From Streptococcus oralis (GTDB lineage: Bacteria; Bacillota; Bacilli; Lactobacillales; Streptococcaceae), in contig CALHBZ010000290.1 of assembly GCA_937930605.1 (NCBI GenBank), positions 1 to 15,246 of the forward strand: a stretch of 15,246 bases of DNA, given 5' to 3'. Every line of letters starts with the position of its first letter. Within the stretch, counting starts at the first letter, position 1. Shown here piece by piece: positions 1 to 8,445 of this stretch. The notes beneath the pieces were generated by a model that saw only the letters and a program-made list of their open reading frames with translations, did not search any database and had not been told where the DNA came from. Position numbers and translations under genes: made by a program.

Positions 1-121
1 TGTCTTTTCAATCTATCTCTGGTGGGGAGAAAGCCTGCAAATCCAAGGGAAATACTTGATTTATCTCATTAACAGTCTAGTTGGTTGGTATCAATGGAGC
101 AAGGCAGCAAAAAGCGCTTAA
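1..121 (+). CDS. pnuC: PnuC-like nicotinamide riboside transporter, C-terminal fragment
   Basis: The 5' part lies outside the window. Reading from base 2, the frame gives about 39 residues and ends at TAA 119-121. The tail is aromatic and membrane-like, with the segments VFSIYLWWGE, YLIYLINSLVGWYQW and WSKAAKSA. The N-S-x-x-G-W-Y-x-W pattern is typical of the last transmembrane helix of PnuC-family transporters, which take up nicotinamide riboside by facilitated diffusion for NAD synthesis. No start or upstream context is visible. A terminator follows directly, so this is the last gene of its unit. The family call rests on a short tail and is moderate; that a real gene ends here is more secure. 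Confidence 0.6.
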   Translation, partial: VFSIYLWWGESLQIQGKYLIYLINSLVGWYQWSKAAKSA

Positions 122-125
122 AAAT

Positions 126-152
126 AAAAAAGGATCAGAAGATCCTTTTTTT
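126..152. terminator. Bidirectional Rho-independent terminator
   Basis: An A-run and GGATC (126-136), a four-base loop AGAA, then GATCC and a T-run (141-152) form a symmetrical hairpin. It lies between the convergent ends of the pnuC-like gene (stop 121) and the minus-strand small membrane protein (stop 156). It has a U-tract in either direction, so it can end both transcripts. Confidence 0.85.
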
Positions 153-155
153 GTG

Positions 156-488
156 TTAGAGCAAAATGAGCAATACCGTAATAACGATAGCGCTCGTTAT
201 ACGAATGATGTGGTGCGATATATGTTGACTTTCTGTCTGTTGGCCGTTCCAGTAGGCTCCATAGCAGACAATACTCGCACCCATAGTCCACAGAAGAATG
301 GTTGCAAGTGGGACGAAGTAAAAGATGGCCAGAGCCAGAGAAGTGAGGCAACTGCCGACCAAGATGCACTTGTTTCCCAGACTGTAGTCCTTTTGTTTCA
401 TAGCTGAAAAAGCAGCAGCAAGGTGAAGGAGCGAGAAGGCAAGAGCTAGTACGATTGTTAATATCCCTAAAATCATCGAAGTTAACAT
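156..488 (-). CDS. Small four-helix membrane protein, unknown function
   Basis: This encodes 110 residues. Hydrophobic segments lie at about 4-29, 42-60, 62-80 and 96-110, joined by short polar loops (KQKDYSLGNK; NGQQTESQHISHH), so a small polytopic membrane protein is expected. The ATG at 488-486 is preceded by AAAGGAA at a normal distance, which favours this frame over the overlapping minus-strand frame at 118-525, whose product is not membrane-like or otherwise recognisable. The gene starts 26 bases after the sczA stop on the same strand, and a terminator follows its own stop, so co-transcription with sczA is likely. The His-containing last loop next to a zinc regulator is suggestive only. 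I do not recognise the family and assign no function. Confidence 0.65.
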   Translation of the reverse strand: MLTSMILGILTIVLALAFSLLHLAAAFSAMKQKDYSLGNKCILVGSCLTSLALAIFYFVPLATILLWTMGASIVCYGAYWNGQQTESQHISHHIIRITSAIVITVLLILL

Positions 489-514
489 AGTTGGTTCCTT
501 TCTGAGTTACAGAC

Positions 515-1069
515 TTAGATATCAAGCGGAGTTGTATAGGTCATCTCCATTACCTCAAGGTAAAATCTTACCACTTGGTCTTCTGTATAGGTTTGTCCTT
601 TTTTAAGCCACCAGGTTAGAGTCTCGATAAAGTTCGTCACAACAAAATGCTGGAGGTAGGAGCATGGAATAGTTGGATAGGCTTCTTGCAAGTCATCTGC
701 CACCATGGGGTAAACATGGTGTTCGAGCTCCTTGTGTAGTTGGCGGAGAAAGTAGTCATTTTTTGAAAAAAGAAGACTGGTGACATGGTCCTGGTTTTTC
801 TGAAAATGTAAAAAGATATGTGCGAGGTAGTCTTCGGTAGTTAAGTGTTCTTCCCTTTCAAAGAGATGATGAAAGAGGTAGCGACAGAGTTCATCTAAAA
901 GCAGTTCCTTGCTCTCGTAGTGACAGTAAAAGGTCGAGCGTCCAACATCTGCCAAGTCAATGATATCTTGGACAGTAGTAGCATCATAGCCCTTGTCGTT
1001 CAAAAGTTGTAAAAAAGCTTGATAGATAGCTTTTTTTGTCTTGTTGACTCGACGGTCTCTTTTTAGCAT
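515..1069 (-). CDS. sczA: TetR-family zinc-responsive regulator SczA
   Basis: This encodes 184 residues from the chosen ATG at 1069-1067, giving the N-terminus MLKRDRRVNKTKKAIYQAFL. The open frame extends to 1180, but that would add 37 residues without a domain and lacks a ribosome site. TetR helix-turn-helix regions usually begin about ten residues from the start, as they do here. The DNA-binding helices cover about residues 8-55, with TTVQDIIDLADVGRSTFYCHY as the typical recognition region (one residue trimmed on quoting: TVQDIIDLADVGRSTFYCHY). The rest is a helical ligand/dimer domain of the DhaS-like type. The gene diverges from czcD. In pneumococcus SczA is known to activate czcD in response to zinc, and the same arrangement supports that role here. 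No strong ribosome site precedes the chosen start, so the exact start is less certain than the identity. Confidence 0.85.
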   Translation of the reverse strand: MLKRDRRVNKTKKAIYQAFLQLLNDKGYDATTVQDIIDLADVGRSTFYCHYESKELLLDELCRYLFHHLFEREEHLTTEDYLAHIFLHFQKNQDHVTSLLFSKNDYFLRQLHKELEHHVYPMVADDLQEAYPTIPCSYLQHFVVTNFIETLTWWLKKGQTYTEDQVVRFYLEVMEMTYTTPLDI

Positions 1070-1083
1070 ATAGACACTTGGGA

Positions 1084-1118
1084 CAAACTGTTCAGAACTG
1101 AATAAGACTGACAATTTG
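1084..1118. promoter_or_regulatory. Candidate SczA operator region (inverted repeats)
   Basis: Two dyads lie just upstream of the chosen sczA start in the sczA/czcD intergenic region. The outer pair is CAAACTGT (1084-1091) and ACAATTTG (1111-1118), complementary except for one position. The inner pair is TTCAG (1091-1095) and CTGAA (1098-1102) around AA. The location suits a regulator controlling both divergent genes. That SczA binds here is inference; I did not match it to the published motif. Confidence 0.35.
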
Positions 1119-1201
1119 CTTCTATCCTTTCTTTGGATTTTATTAGATAATACAAATGAAAGAAGTATGTATATACCCATTATACCAAAGGAGGGAGAGA
1201 A

Positions 1202-2101
1202 ATGAACTCTAAAACATTAATCTGGTTAGCTTTTTTCTTAAATTTAAGTTATGCTATTGTTGAGTTTATCGCAGGAGGAATCTTTGGTTCAAGTGCTGTT
1301 CTTGCTGATTCTGTTCATGACTTAGGAGATGCTATAGCCATTGGCATATCAGCCCTTTTAGAAACAATCTCAAACCGAGAAGAAGACGGGCAGTACACCT
1401 TGGGTTACAAGCGTTTCAGTCTTTTAGGGGCCATCCTAACGGCTGTGATTCTTATGATAGGATCTGTCCTAGTGATATTGGAAAATATCACAAAGATAGT
1501 TCACCCTCAACCTGTCAATGAGGAAGGCGTCCTCTGGCTAGGAATCATTGCAGTCAGTATCAATGTGCTAGCTAGTCTAGTAGTTCGTAAGGGAAAGACA
1601 AAGAACGAGTCAATTCTGAGTCTGCATTTTTTGGAAGATACTCTTGGTTGGTTGGCTGTCATTCTAATGGCCATTATCCTCCAATTTACAGATTGGTATA
1701 TCCTTGATCCGCTCTTATCTCTTGTCATTTCCATCTTCATTCTAACAAAAGCCCTTCCTCGCTTTTGGAGCGCTCTCAAGATTTTCTTGGATGCTGTGCC
1801 TGAAGGAGTAGATATCAAACAAGTGAAGAATGACTTGGAGCAATTGGACCATGTGGTCAGTGTTAATCCGCTCAATCTCTGGACTATGGATGGTTTGGAA
1901 AAAAATGCCATTGTTCATGTTTGCCTAGAAGAGATTGAACATATAGAGTATTGTAAAGAATCCATTCGTAATTTACTCAAAGATTATGACTTTCAAAATG
2001 TCACCATTGAGGTGGATGCAAACCTAGCAAGTCACCAAACCCATAAGCGAAAAATTGAGGAGTTGGGAGTAGGTCAAAGTCATGGACATCATCATTCATA
2101 A
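1202..2101 (+). CDS. czcD: CDF-family zinc efflux protein CzcD
   Basis: This encodes 299 residues, normal for a cation diffusion facilitator. The protein exports Zn2+ (possibly also Co2+) from the cytoplasm in exchange for protons. Six transmembrane segments lie at about 5-27, 30-55, 73-95, 110-128, 148-162 and 168-185. The intramembrane metal site is visible as two HxxxD motifs, H39/D43 in helix 2 and H142/D146 in helix 5. A cytoplasmic ferredoxin-like domain covers about 200-275, and the protein ends in a His-rich HGHHH tail (294-298). The ATG follows AAAGGAGGG at 1187-1195. It is divergent from sczA, whose product is its known activator in pneumococcus. The gene ends 109 bases before the ABC transporter, with no clear terminator in between. 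Confidence 0.92.
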   Translation: MNSKTLIWLAFFLNLSYAIVEFIAGGIFGSSAVLADSVHDLGDAIAIGISALLETISNREEDGQYTLGYKRFSLLGAILTAVILMIGSVLVILENITKIVHPQPVNEEGVLWLGIIAVSINVLASLVVRKGKTKNESILSLHFLEDTLGWLAVILMAIILQFTDWYILDPLLSLVISIFILTKALPRFWSALKIFLDAVPEGVDIKQVKNDLEQLDHVVSVNPLNLWTMDGLEKNAIVHVCLEEIEHIEYCKESIRNLLKDYDFQNVTIEVDANLASHQTHKRKIEELGVGQSHGHHHS

Positions 2102-2138
2102 GAAGTCGATTTTCCATTTGTTGATTATTTTTGATGAA

Positions 2139-2167
2139 TTGTAAATGTAACATCTTTACTCCATTAT
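2139..2167 (+). promoter_or_regulatory. Candidate promoter of the ABC transporter gene
   Basis: TTGTAA (2139-2144) and CATTAT (2162-2167) are separated by 17 bases. Each hexamer matches four of six consensus bases, so this is a weak but correctly spaced sigma-A promoter. It predicts transcription starting near 2174, just at the dyad described next. Confidence 0.4.
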
Positions 2168-2173
2168 GAAATT

Positions 2174-2194
2174 GTGATAGACTACCTATATCAC
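2174..2194. promoter_or_regulatory. Dyad, possible operator
   Basis: GTGATA (2174-2179) and TATCAC (2189-2194) form a perfect inverted repeat with a nine-base spacer. It lies between the candidate -10 box and the ribosome site AAAGGAG of the ABC gene, a common place for a repressor operator. No regulator for it is encoded next to the gene. A chance dyad cannot be excluded. Confidence 0.35.
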
Positions 2195-2210
2195 TGAAAG
2201 GAGATAGGCG

Positions 2211-4736
2211 ATGTTACAGCTACAACACATTTCAAAAGTCTATCATACGGGCGATCAAGAGTTCCACGCGCTAAAGGATATTTCGATTTGCTTCCGTGAG
2301 AATGAGTTTGTCTCCATTCTTGGGCAATCGGGTTCTGGGAAAACCACCCTATTAAATATCATCGGGGGACTCGACCAATACACATCTGGTGATTTACTCA
2401 TCCAAGGAAAATCAACAAAGCAATTTAAAGACCGCGATTGGGATAGCTACAGAAACCACACCATCGGTTTCGTCTTTCAGTCTTATAATCTCATCGGGCA
2501 CCAAACTGCACTCTCTAACGTAGAAATTGCAATGACTCTTTCGGGTGTTTCAAAAGCAGAACGTAAGAAACGTGCTATCGAAGTGCTCGAACGCGTAGGC
2601 CTAAAAGACCATTTATATAAGAAACCAAGTCAAATGTCTGGGGGACAAATGCAACGAATCGCGATTGCGCGTGCTCTTGTTAATGATCCCAAAGTCGTTT
2701 TAGCCGACGAACCGACAGGAGCGCTCGATTCTGAGACTTCTGTTCAAATCATGGATTTATTAAAAGACATCGCCAAGGAACGTTTAGTTATCATGGTGAC
2801 GCATAACCCAGAGCTGGCACAGAAGTACTCCACACGTATCGTACAAGTATTAGATGGAAACATCTTGAGCGACTCAAACCCATGCGAACCAACAGAGGAG
2901 ACAAAGCAAGTCGACATCCAGTTCACGAAGACGAAGATGAGCTTTATAACCGCCCTTGTACTTTCCTTTAATAACCTATTGACGAAGAAAGGTCGTACCT
3001 TACTAACAGCTTTTGCGGGTTCTATTGGAATTATCGGGATTGCTCTTATCTTAGCCCTTTCCAATGGTGTGAGTGATTACGTTAAAAAGGTGCAGGAAGA
3101 TACTCTCGTCTCTCTTCCACTGACGATTAGCGAGCAGAACCAGAGCAACTTGTTGGCGACCTCTCCAGATTTGAGCGAGAAGCCTTACAAGGATAATCAT
3201 GAGCTCGGTATCAATACGATTTTAACGAATTTATTGAAAAAACAAATCGGAAAGAACGACCTAGCTTCCTTTAAGACTTACTTGGAGGAACATGCTTCGA
3301 AGGTCGAATCTCTCACAAAAGACATTCGTTACCGATACAATTTACAACCGTTTATCTATGCAAGTGATACTTCCAACGGACCCAAAAGTATTCTGCCTTC
3401 AACCTTAGCTGATGAAGTAGAAACAGCGAATCAAACGATGAAGGGATACTTACAAAACCTCAACTACTGGAGTGAACTTTCTAGTGATTCTTCAATGTTA
3501 GAAAGCAAGTACGACGTGTTGGAAGGACGCTTCCCACAAGATAAGTCCGAGATCGTCCTTATCGTAGATGAAAACAATCAAATTAGCGACTTGTTGCTCT
3601 ATAGTTTGCATATCAAAGATCCCAGTGAATTGAACGATACGAAGAAGCTCGACGAACTCTCTTCTCAAACGTATCAATATAGTGACTTTATCGGAAAAAC
3701 TTTCAAAGCAGTTGTCAATACAAACCGTTTTGTGAAAGAAAATAACTTATGGGTCAATAAGATTGCAGATGCTTCTTATATGAAAACTCAAATCGAGAAT
3801 GGGCTCGAACTTAAAATTGTGGGTGTCCTTCGCCAAAAAGACGGCACAAGTTCAAGCGTGAATGCTCCTTCAGGAGGAATCGCCTACACAAGCACCCTTA
3901 TTGATTACACTTCCGAACACATTCAAAATAGTGATATCGTTAAGGAACAGGAAGCCAATCAAAATCTAAATGTATTTACGGGTAAAGACTTTGCCAAAGA
4001 TCCTAAACCATTCAGTTCGGAGAATTTAACCGAAGAAGAAAAAATTCAGTTGGCTAAAATGACGCCTGAAGAACAGGCGCAGTATGTCCAACAATATAAC
4101 GACAACTTGGCTTCAACTTACGAGGAAAACCTCGCAAAAATGGGCGTCATCAACAAATCCAAACCAGCTGCCATTGAGCTCTACACCTCTTCGTTCCAAC
4201 AAAAACAAGACTTAAAAGAATTCATAAACGCCTATAACACGGCGAAAAAAGAAGCTGGAGAAGACGATAAGGTACTCGCTTATTCAGATGATATCCAAAC
4301 TATCATGTCTTCAATTACGACATTGGTTGGCGTAGTGACAACTGTGCTCGTTGGCTTTGTGGCCATCTCACTCATTGTATCTTCTATAATGATTTCGATT
4401 ATCACGTACATTTCAGTTCTCGAACGTACAAAAGAAATCGGAATCCTACGTGCAATGGGGGCTTCGAAGAAAGATATTCGTCGTATTTTCACTGCTGAAA
4501 CAGCCATCGAAGGATTCATCTCTGGGGTGCTCGGTATCGCGGTTACTCTCCTTGCGACATTTCCAATCAATGCGATTGTTGCTAAAATGACAAATGTGGG
4601 AAATGTAGCGCAATTACCAATAGAAGTAGCTCTAATCCTTATCGGTATTTCGATTGTCCTTACCATGTTAGCCGGTCTAATCCCTTCACGCATCGCCGCC
4701 AAGAAAGACCCAGTCGAATCGCTTCGTAGCGAATAA
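2211..4736 (+). CDS. MacB-type ABC transporter, fused ATPase and FtsX-like permease
   Basis: This encodes 841 residues. The N-terminal 225 form a complete ABC ATPase: Walker A GQSGSGKTT (38-46), Q-loop Q90, signature MSGGQ (142-146), Walker B VVLADEP (162-168), ALD D-loop and H198. A linker leads to the first membrane helix at about 262-286. A large extracytoplasmic region of about 425 residues follows. Three further helices (about 715-745, 770-795 and 805-825) form the FtsX-like permease core, with LERTKEIGILRAMGASKKDI just after the second helix. The topology is that of MacB-type mechanotransmission exporters, which work on substrates outside the membrane such as peptides, antibiotics or lipoproteins. 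No two-component system or partner gene is adjacent, so the substrate is unknown. TCG, CTC and ATC codons look more frequent than in its neighbours, suggesting transfer. AAAGGAG precedes the ATG. Confidence 0.85.
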   Translation: MLQLQHISKVYHTGDQEFHALKDISICFRENEFVSILGQSGSGKTTLLNIIGGLDQYTSGDLLIQGKSTKQFKDRDWDSYRNHTIGFVFQSYNLIGHQTALSNVEIAMTLSGVSKAERKKRAIEVLERVGLKDHLYKKPSQMSGGQMQRIAIARALVNDPKVVLADEPTGALDSETSVQIMDLLKDIAKERLVIMVTHNPELAQKYSTRIVQVLDGNILSDSNPCEPTEETKQVDIQFTKTKMSFITALVLSFNNLLTKKGRTLLTAFAGSIGIIGIALILALSNGVSDYVKKVQEDTLVSLPLTISEQNQSNLLATSPDLSEKPYKDNHELGINTILTNLLKKQIGKNDLASFKTYLEEHASKVESLTKDIRYRYNLQPFIYASDTSNGPKSILPSTLADEVETANQTMKGYLQNLNYWSELSSDSSMLESKYDVLEGRFPQDKSEIVLIVDENNQISDLLLYSLHIKDPSELNDTKKLDELSSQTYQYSDFIGKTFKAVVNTNRFVKENNLWVNKIADASYMKTQIENGLELKIVGVLRQKDGTSSSVNAPSGGIAYTSTLIDYTSEHIQNSDIVKEQEANQNLNVFTGKDFAKDPKPFSSENLTEEEKIQLAKMTPEEQAQYVQQYNDNLASTYEENLAKMGVINKSKPAAIELYTSSFQQKQDLKEFINAYNTAKKEAGEDDKVLAYSDDIQTIMSSITTLVGVVTTVLVGFVAISLIVSSIMISIITYISVLERTKEIGILRAMGASKKDIRRIFTAETAIEGFISGVLGIAVTLLATFPINAIVAKMTNVGNVAQLPIEVALILIGISIVLTMLAGLIPSRIAAKKDPVESLRSE

Positions 4737-4748
4737 CAACTAAACCGC

Positions 4749-4788
4749 AAAAAGGTGGATAAAAGCCTACTTCTTTATTCACCTTTTT
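4749..4788 (+). terminator. Strong terminator after the ABC transporter gene
   Basis: AAAAAGGTGGATAAA (4749-4763) pairs with TTTATTCACCTTTTT (4774-4788) over 15 base pairs with one G-U, around a ten-base loop, ending in TTTTT. It begins 13 bases after the stop. Together with the private promoter it makes the ABC gene a self-contained transcription unit. The A-run on the left could also allow some minus-strand termination. Confidence 0.9.
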
Positions 4789-4974
4789 CTATTGGCTGGA
4801 AACTATTAAAAACGTAATCGAAAAATCTCTCCTTATAAAACTTAAATTTCGAGAAGAAAAGACTATATTGGACTAAACCAGTGCCTTATCGCCGTTAATA
4901 ATGATTGATACGAGCGAAAGCTTGACAAAAAGTGTACAATAAAAGTGAGAAACTAATAGAAAAGGAGTGATTCT
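4789..4974. other. Intergenic region upstream of adh
   Basis: It is AT-rich, with no convincing ORF and no recognisable remnant of a regulator gene. The only strong element is the ribosome site AAAAGGAGTG just before the ATG at 4975. TTGACA (4922-4927) resembles a -35 box, but no good -10 box lies 16-19 bases downstream. TACAAT (4935-4940) is only seven bases away, so I do not call a promoter. Confidence 0.5.
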
Positions 4975-6012
4975 ATGAAGAAAACAGTTTATACAAAAGC
5001 TGGTCAGGTTGGTCTTGTTGAAGTGGAGCATCCGCAAATCATTGAGGCAGACGATGCCATTATTCGGATCGTTCGGACTTGTGTCTGTGGCTCTGATCTG
5101 TGGAGCTATCGCAATCCGGATATTGAAGCAGGGCATCAGAATAGCGGGCACGAAGCGATTGGTATCGTTGAGGCAATTGGTGATGCAGTGACGACCGTTA
5201 AACCTGGCGATTTTGTCATTGCCCCTTTCACACATGGTTGTGGTCAGTGTGATGCTTGTCGTGCTGGTTTTGATGGTTCGTGTGATAATCATCCTGGTAA
5301 CAACTGGTCAGGTGGTGTCCAGGCTGAGTATATCCGTTTCCACTATGCCAACTGGGCACTGGTTAAAATCCCTGGACAACCTTCTGACTATACAGAAGGC
5401 ATGCTAAAGTCCCTCTTGACTCTTGCAGATGTTATGCCGACAGGCTATCATGCGGCGCGTGTTGCAAATGTTCAAAAAGGGGATAAGGTTGTGGTCATTG
5501 GTGATGGGGCTGTTGGTCAATGTGCTGTTATCGCAGCTAAAATGCGTGGAGCATCGCAAATTATCCTTATGAGTCGTCATGAAGATCGTCAAAAGATGGC
5601 TCTGGAGTCGGGTGCGACAGCTGTTGTATCTGAGCGAGGTCAAGAAGGTATTGCTAAGGTGCGTGAAATCCTCGGTGGTGGAGCAGATGCAGCACTTGAA
5701 TGTGTTGGAACAGAAGCAGCGGTTGATCAAGCGCTTGGTGTTCTCCATAATGGAGGGCGCATGGGATTTGTTGGTGTACCGCACTATGAAAATCGAGCCA
5801 TTGGCTCAACCTTTGGTCAAAATACAATAATCGGTGGTGGCCCAGCTTCTGTCACAACATACGATAAGCAATTCTTACTAAAAGCCGTCCTTGATGGTGA
5901 TATCAATCCAGGTCGTGTCTTTACTTCAAGTTATAAATTGGAAGACATTGACCAAGCCTATAAAGATATGGATGAGCGTAAGACAATTAAGGCAATGATT
6001 GTGATGGATTAG
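4975..6012 (+). CDS. Zinc-dependent medium-chain alcohol dehydrogenase
   Basis: This encodes 345 residues, typical of MDR zinc alcohol dehydrogenases. The GroES-like domain holds the expected catalytic-zinc ligands C38 and H59-E60 in CVCGSD and GHE contexts. Four structural-zinc cysteines are visible at C89, C92, C95 and C103. The Rossmann domain starts at about 170 with GDGAVG (176-181). The following strand ends in SRHEDR (200-205); the basic residues there would suit NADP(H), which is inference. In pneumococcus the gene I recall at this locus is the NmlR-controlled adh (adhC) used against aldehyde and nitrosative stress. Here no MerR gene is upstream and the neighbour is the ABC gene. The real substrate cannot be read from the sequence. 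Confidence 0.85.
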   Translation: MKKTVYTKAGQVGLVEVEHPQIIEADDAIIRIVRTCVCGSDLWSYRNPDIEAGHQNSGHEAIGIVEAIGDAVTTVKPGDFVIAPFTHGCGQCDACRAGFDGSCDNHPGNNWSGGVQAEYIRFHYANWALVKIPGQPSDYTEGMLKSLLTLADVMPTGYHAARVANVQKGDKVVVIGDGAVGQCAVIAAKMRGASQIILMSRHEDRQKMALESGATAVVSERGQEGIAKVREILGGGADAALECVGTEAAVDQALGVLHNGGRMGFVGVPHYENRAIGSTFGQNTIIGGGPASVTTYDKQFLLKAVLDGDINPGRVFTSSYKLEDIDQAYKDMDERKTIKAMIVMD

Positions 6013-6056
6013 AAAAAAATCCTCATGAGGAGTCTAACAACTTTTCATGAGGATTT
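6013..6056 (-). terminator. Terminator between the convergent adh and galR genes
   Basis: AAATCCTCATGA (6017-6028) and TCATGAGGATTT (6045-6056) make a perfect 12-bp stem around 16 bases. On the minus strand it is followed by a seven-base U-tract (6013-6019), so it is best suited to end galR. It may also attenuate adh transcripts, which would end in a weaker ATTTATGTTT tail. Confidence 0.8.
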
Positions 6057-6070
6057 ATGTTTAATAGGGC

Positions 6071-7114
<1,044 letters not shown>

Positions 7115-7138
7115 TATTTTTCTTCTTTTTACCGATTG

Positions 7139-7159
7139 TTTAGTAAAACTTTAGTAAAA
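7139..7159. promoter_or_regulatory. Tandem 10-bp repeats, likely GalR operator
   Basis: TTTAGTAAAA occurs twice, at 7139-7148 and 7150-7159, with an 11-base period (one helical turn). The junction also reads as the dyad TAAA-AC-TTTA (7145-7154). The repeats lie just upstream of the galK -35 box and upstream of galR's own -10 box, so one site could serve both genes. Binding by GalR is inferred from position. Confidence 0.55.
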
Positions 7160-7163
7160 AGGA

Positions 7164-7192
7164 TTGACCTTGGGAAATCCCTTGGATACAAT
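7164..7192 (+). promoter_or_regulatory. galKT promoter
   Basis: TTGACC (7164-7169) and TACAAT (7187-7192) each match five of six consensus bases and are separated by exactly 17 bases. Transcription should start near 7199, leaving a leader of about 50 bases before the galK ATG. Confidence 0.8.
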
Positions 7193-7195
7193 AGA

Positions 7196-7209
7196 AGAAA
7201 ACGATTACA
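7196..7209 (+). promoter_or_regulatory. Candidate CcpA (cre) site
   Basis: AGAAAACGATTACA matches the cre consensus TGWAANCGNTNWCA at all defined positions but the first. It overlaps the predicted start of galKT transcription, where bound CcpA would block initiation or elongation. This fits catabolite repression of galactose genes by glucose. Confidence 0.6.
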
Positions 7210-7248
7210 CGTTAAGATGAGTTAACGGACAGTCAAAGGAGAATTCAT

Positions 7249-8427
7249 ATGACACAACATCTTACTGCTGAAGCCCTTCGTAAAGATTTTCTTGCTGTTT
7301 TTGGTCAAGAAGCAGACCAAACTTTCTTTTCACCAGGCCGTATCAATTTGATTGGTGAACACACGGACTATAATGGCGGTCACGTTTTTCCTGCTGCAAT
7401 TTCCTTGGGAACTTATGGGGCGGCTCGCAAACGTGACGACCAAGTCTTGCGTTTCTATTCAGCCAACTTTGAAGATAAGGGCATTATCGAAGTGCCTCTT
7501 GCGGACCTCAAGTTTGAAAAAGAGCACAACTGGACCAACTATCCAAAAGGGGTTCTCCATTTCTTGCAAGAAGCTGGGCACGTCATTGACAAAGGTTTTG
7601 ATTTCTATGTCTTTGGGAATATCCCAAATGGTGCTGGCTTGTCTTCATCAGCATCCTTGGAACTCTTGACAGGGGTCGTGGCAGAGCATCTCTTTGATTT
7701 AAAATTAGACCGTTTGGATTTGGTAAAAATCGGGAAACAAACAGAAAACAACTTTATCGGAGTCAACTCTGGTATCATGGACCAGTTTGCTATCGGTATG
7801 GGGGCAGACCAACGCGCTATTTACCTAGATACCAACACTCTAGAGTACGACTTGGTGCCACTTGATTTAAAGGACAATGTCGTTGTCATCATGAATACCA
7901 ACAAACGCCGTGAACTAGCGGATTCTAAATACAATGAGCGCCGTGCTGAATGTGAAAAAGCAGTGGACGAACTGCAAGTTGCCTTGGATATTCAGACCTT
8001 GGGTGAACTAGACGAGTGGGTCTTTGACCAATACAGCTACCTCATCAAAGACGAAAATCGTTTGAAACGTGCTCGTCATGCCGTTCTTGAAAACCAACGT
8101 ACCCTTAAAGCACAAGCAGCCCTTCAAGCAGGTGATTTGGAAACATTTGGTCGCTTGATGAATGCGTCACACGTTTCTCTAGAACATGACTATGAAGTAA
8201 CTGGCTTGGAATTGGATACTCTTGTTCACACAGCTTGGGATCAAGAAGGTGTTCTCGGTGCTCGTATGACAGGAGCAGGTTTTGGCGGATGTGCCATTGC
8301 CTTAGTGCAAAAAGATACTGTTGAGGCCTTTAAGGAAGCTGTAGGCAAGCACTACGAGGAAGTAGTTGGATACGCTCCAAGCTTCTATATCGCTGAAGTT
8401 GCAGGTGGCACTCGCGTCCTTGACTAG
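7249..8427 (+). CDS. galK: Galactokinase
   Basis: This encodes 392 residues, the usual length. It phosphorylates galactose with ATP to galactose-1-phosphate, the first committed Leloir step, in the cytoplasm. The galactokinase signature [15 protein letters not shown] (30-44) carries the catalytic Arg31. The GHMP ATP-binding loop is [11 protein letters not shown] (126-136). The catalytic Asp is D178 in GIMDQF, and the C-terminal GHMP motif is [13 protein letters not shown] is preceded by AAAGGAG. galT follows after 18 bases, so the two are co-transcribed. galE is not in the window and must lie elsewhere if the pathway is complete. Confidence 0.97.
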   Translation: MTQHLTAEALRKDFLAVFGQEADQTFFSPGRINLIGEHTDYNGGHVFPAAISLGTYGAARKRDDQVLRFYSANFEDKGIIEVPLADLKFEKEHNWTNYPKGVLHFLQEAGHVIDKGFDFYVFGNIPNGAGLSSSASLELLTGVVAEHLFDLKLDRLDLVKIGKQTENNFIGVNSGIMDQFAIGMGADQRAIYLDTNTLEYDLVPLDLKDNVVVIMNTNKRRELADSKYNERRAECEKAVDELQVALDIQTLGELDEWVFDQYSYLIKDENRLKRARHAVLENQRTLKAQAALQAGDLETFGRLMNASHVSLEHDYEVTGLELDTLVHTAWDQEGVLGARMTGAGFGGCAIALVQKDTVEAFKEAVGKHYEEVVGYAPSFYIAEVAGGTRVLD

Positions 8428-8445
8428 TCAAAAGGAGGCTCTATA

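Noticed and set aside
81..525. Open frames at 81-407 (plus) and 118-525 (minus)
   Set aside because: They overlap the small membrane-protein gene and the pnuC end, have no membrane or domain character, and no ribosome site as good as the 156-488 frame.
1070..1180. N-terminal extension of SczA to the ATG at 1180
   Set aside because: It adds 37 residues before a TetR domain that normally starts near the N-terminus, has no ribosome site, and would cover the czcD control region.
4922..4940. TTGACA and TACAAT as an adh promoter
   Set aside because: They are only seven bases apart, far too close for sigma-A and also not the 19-20-base spacing of MerR-controlled promoters.
4873..5292. 139-residue minus-strand frame over the adh start
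   Set aside because: Its composition is that of an antisense shadow, and it covers the zinc-binding part of a clearly real gene.
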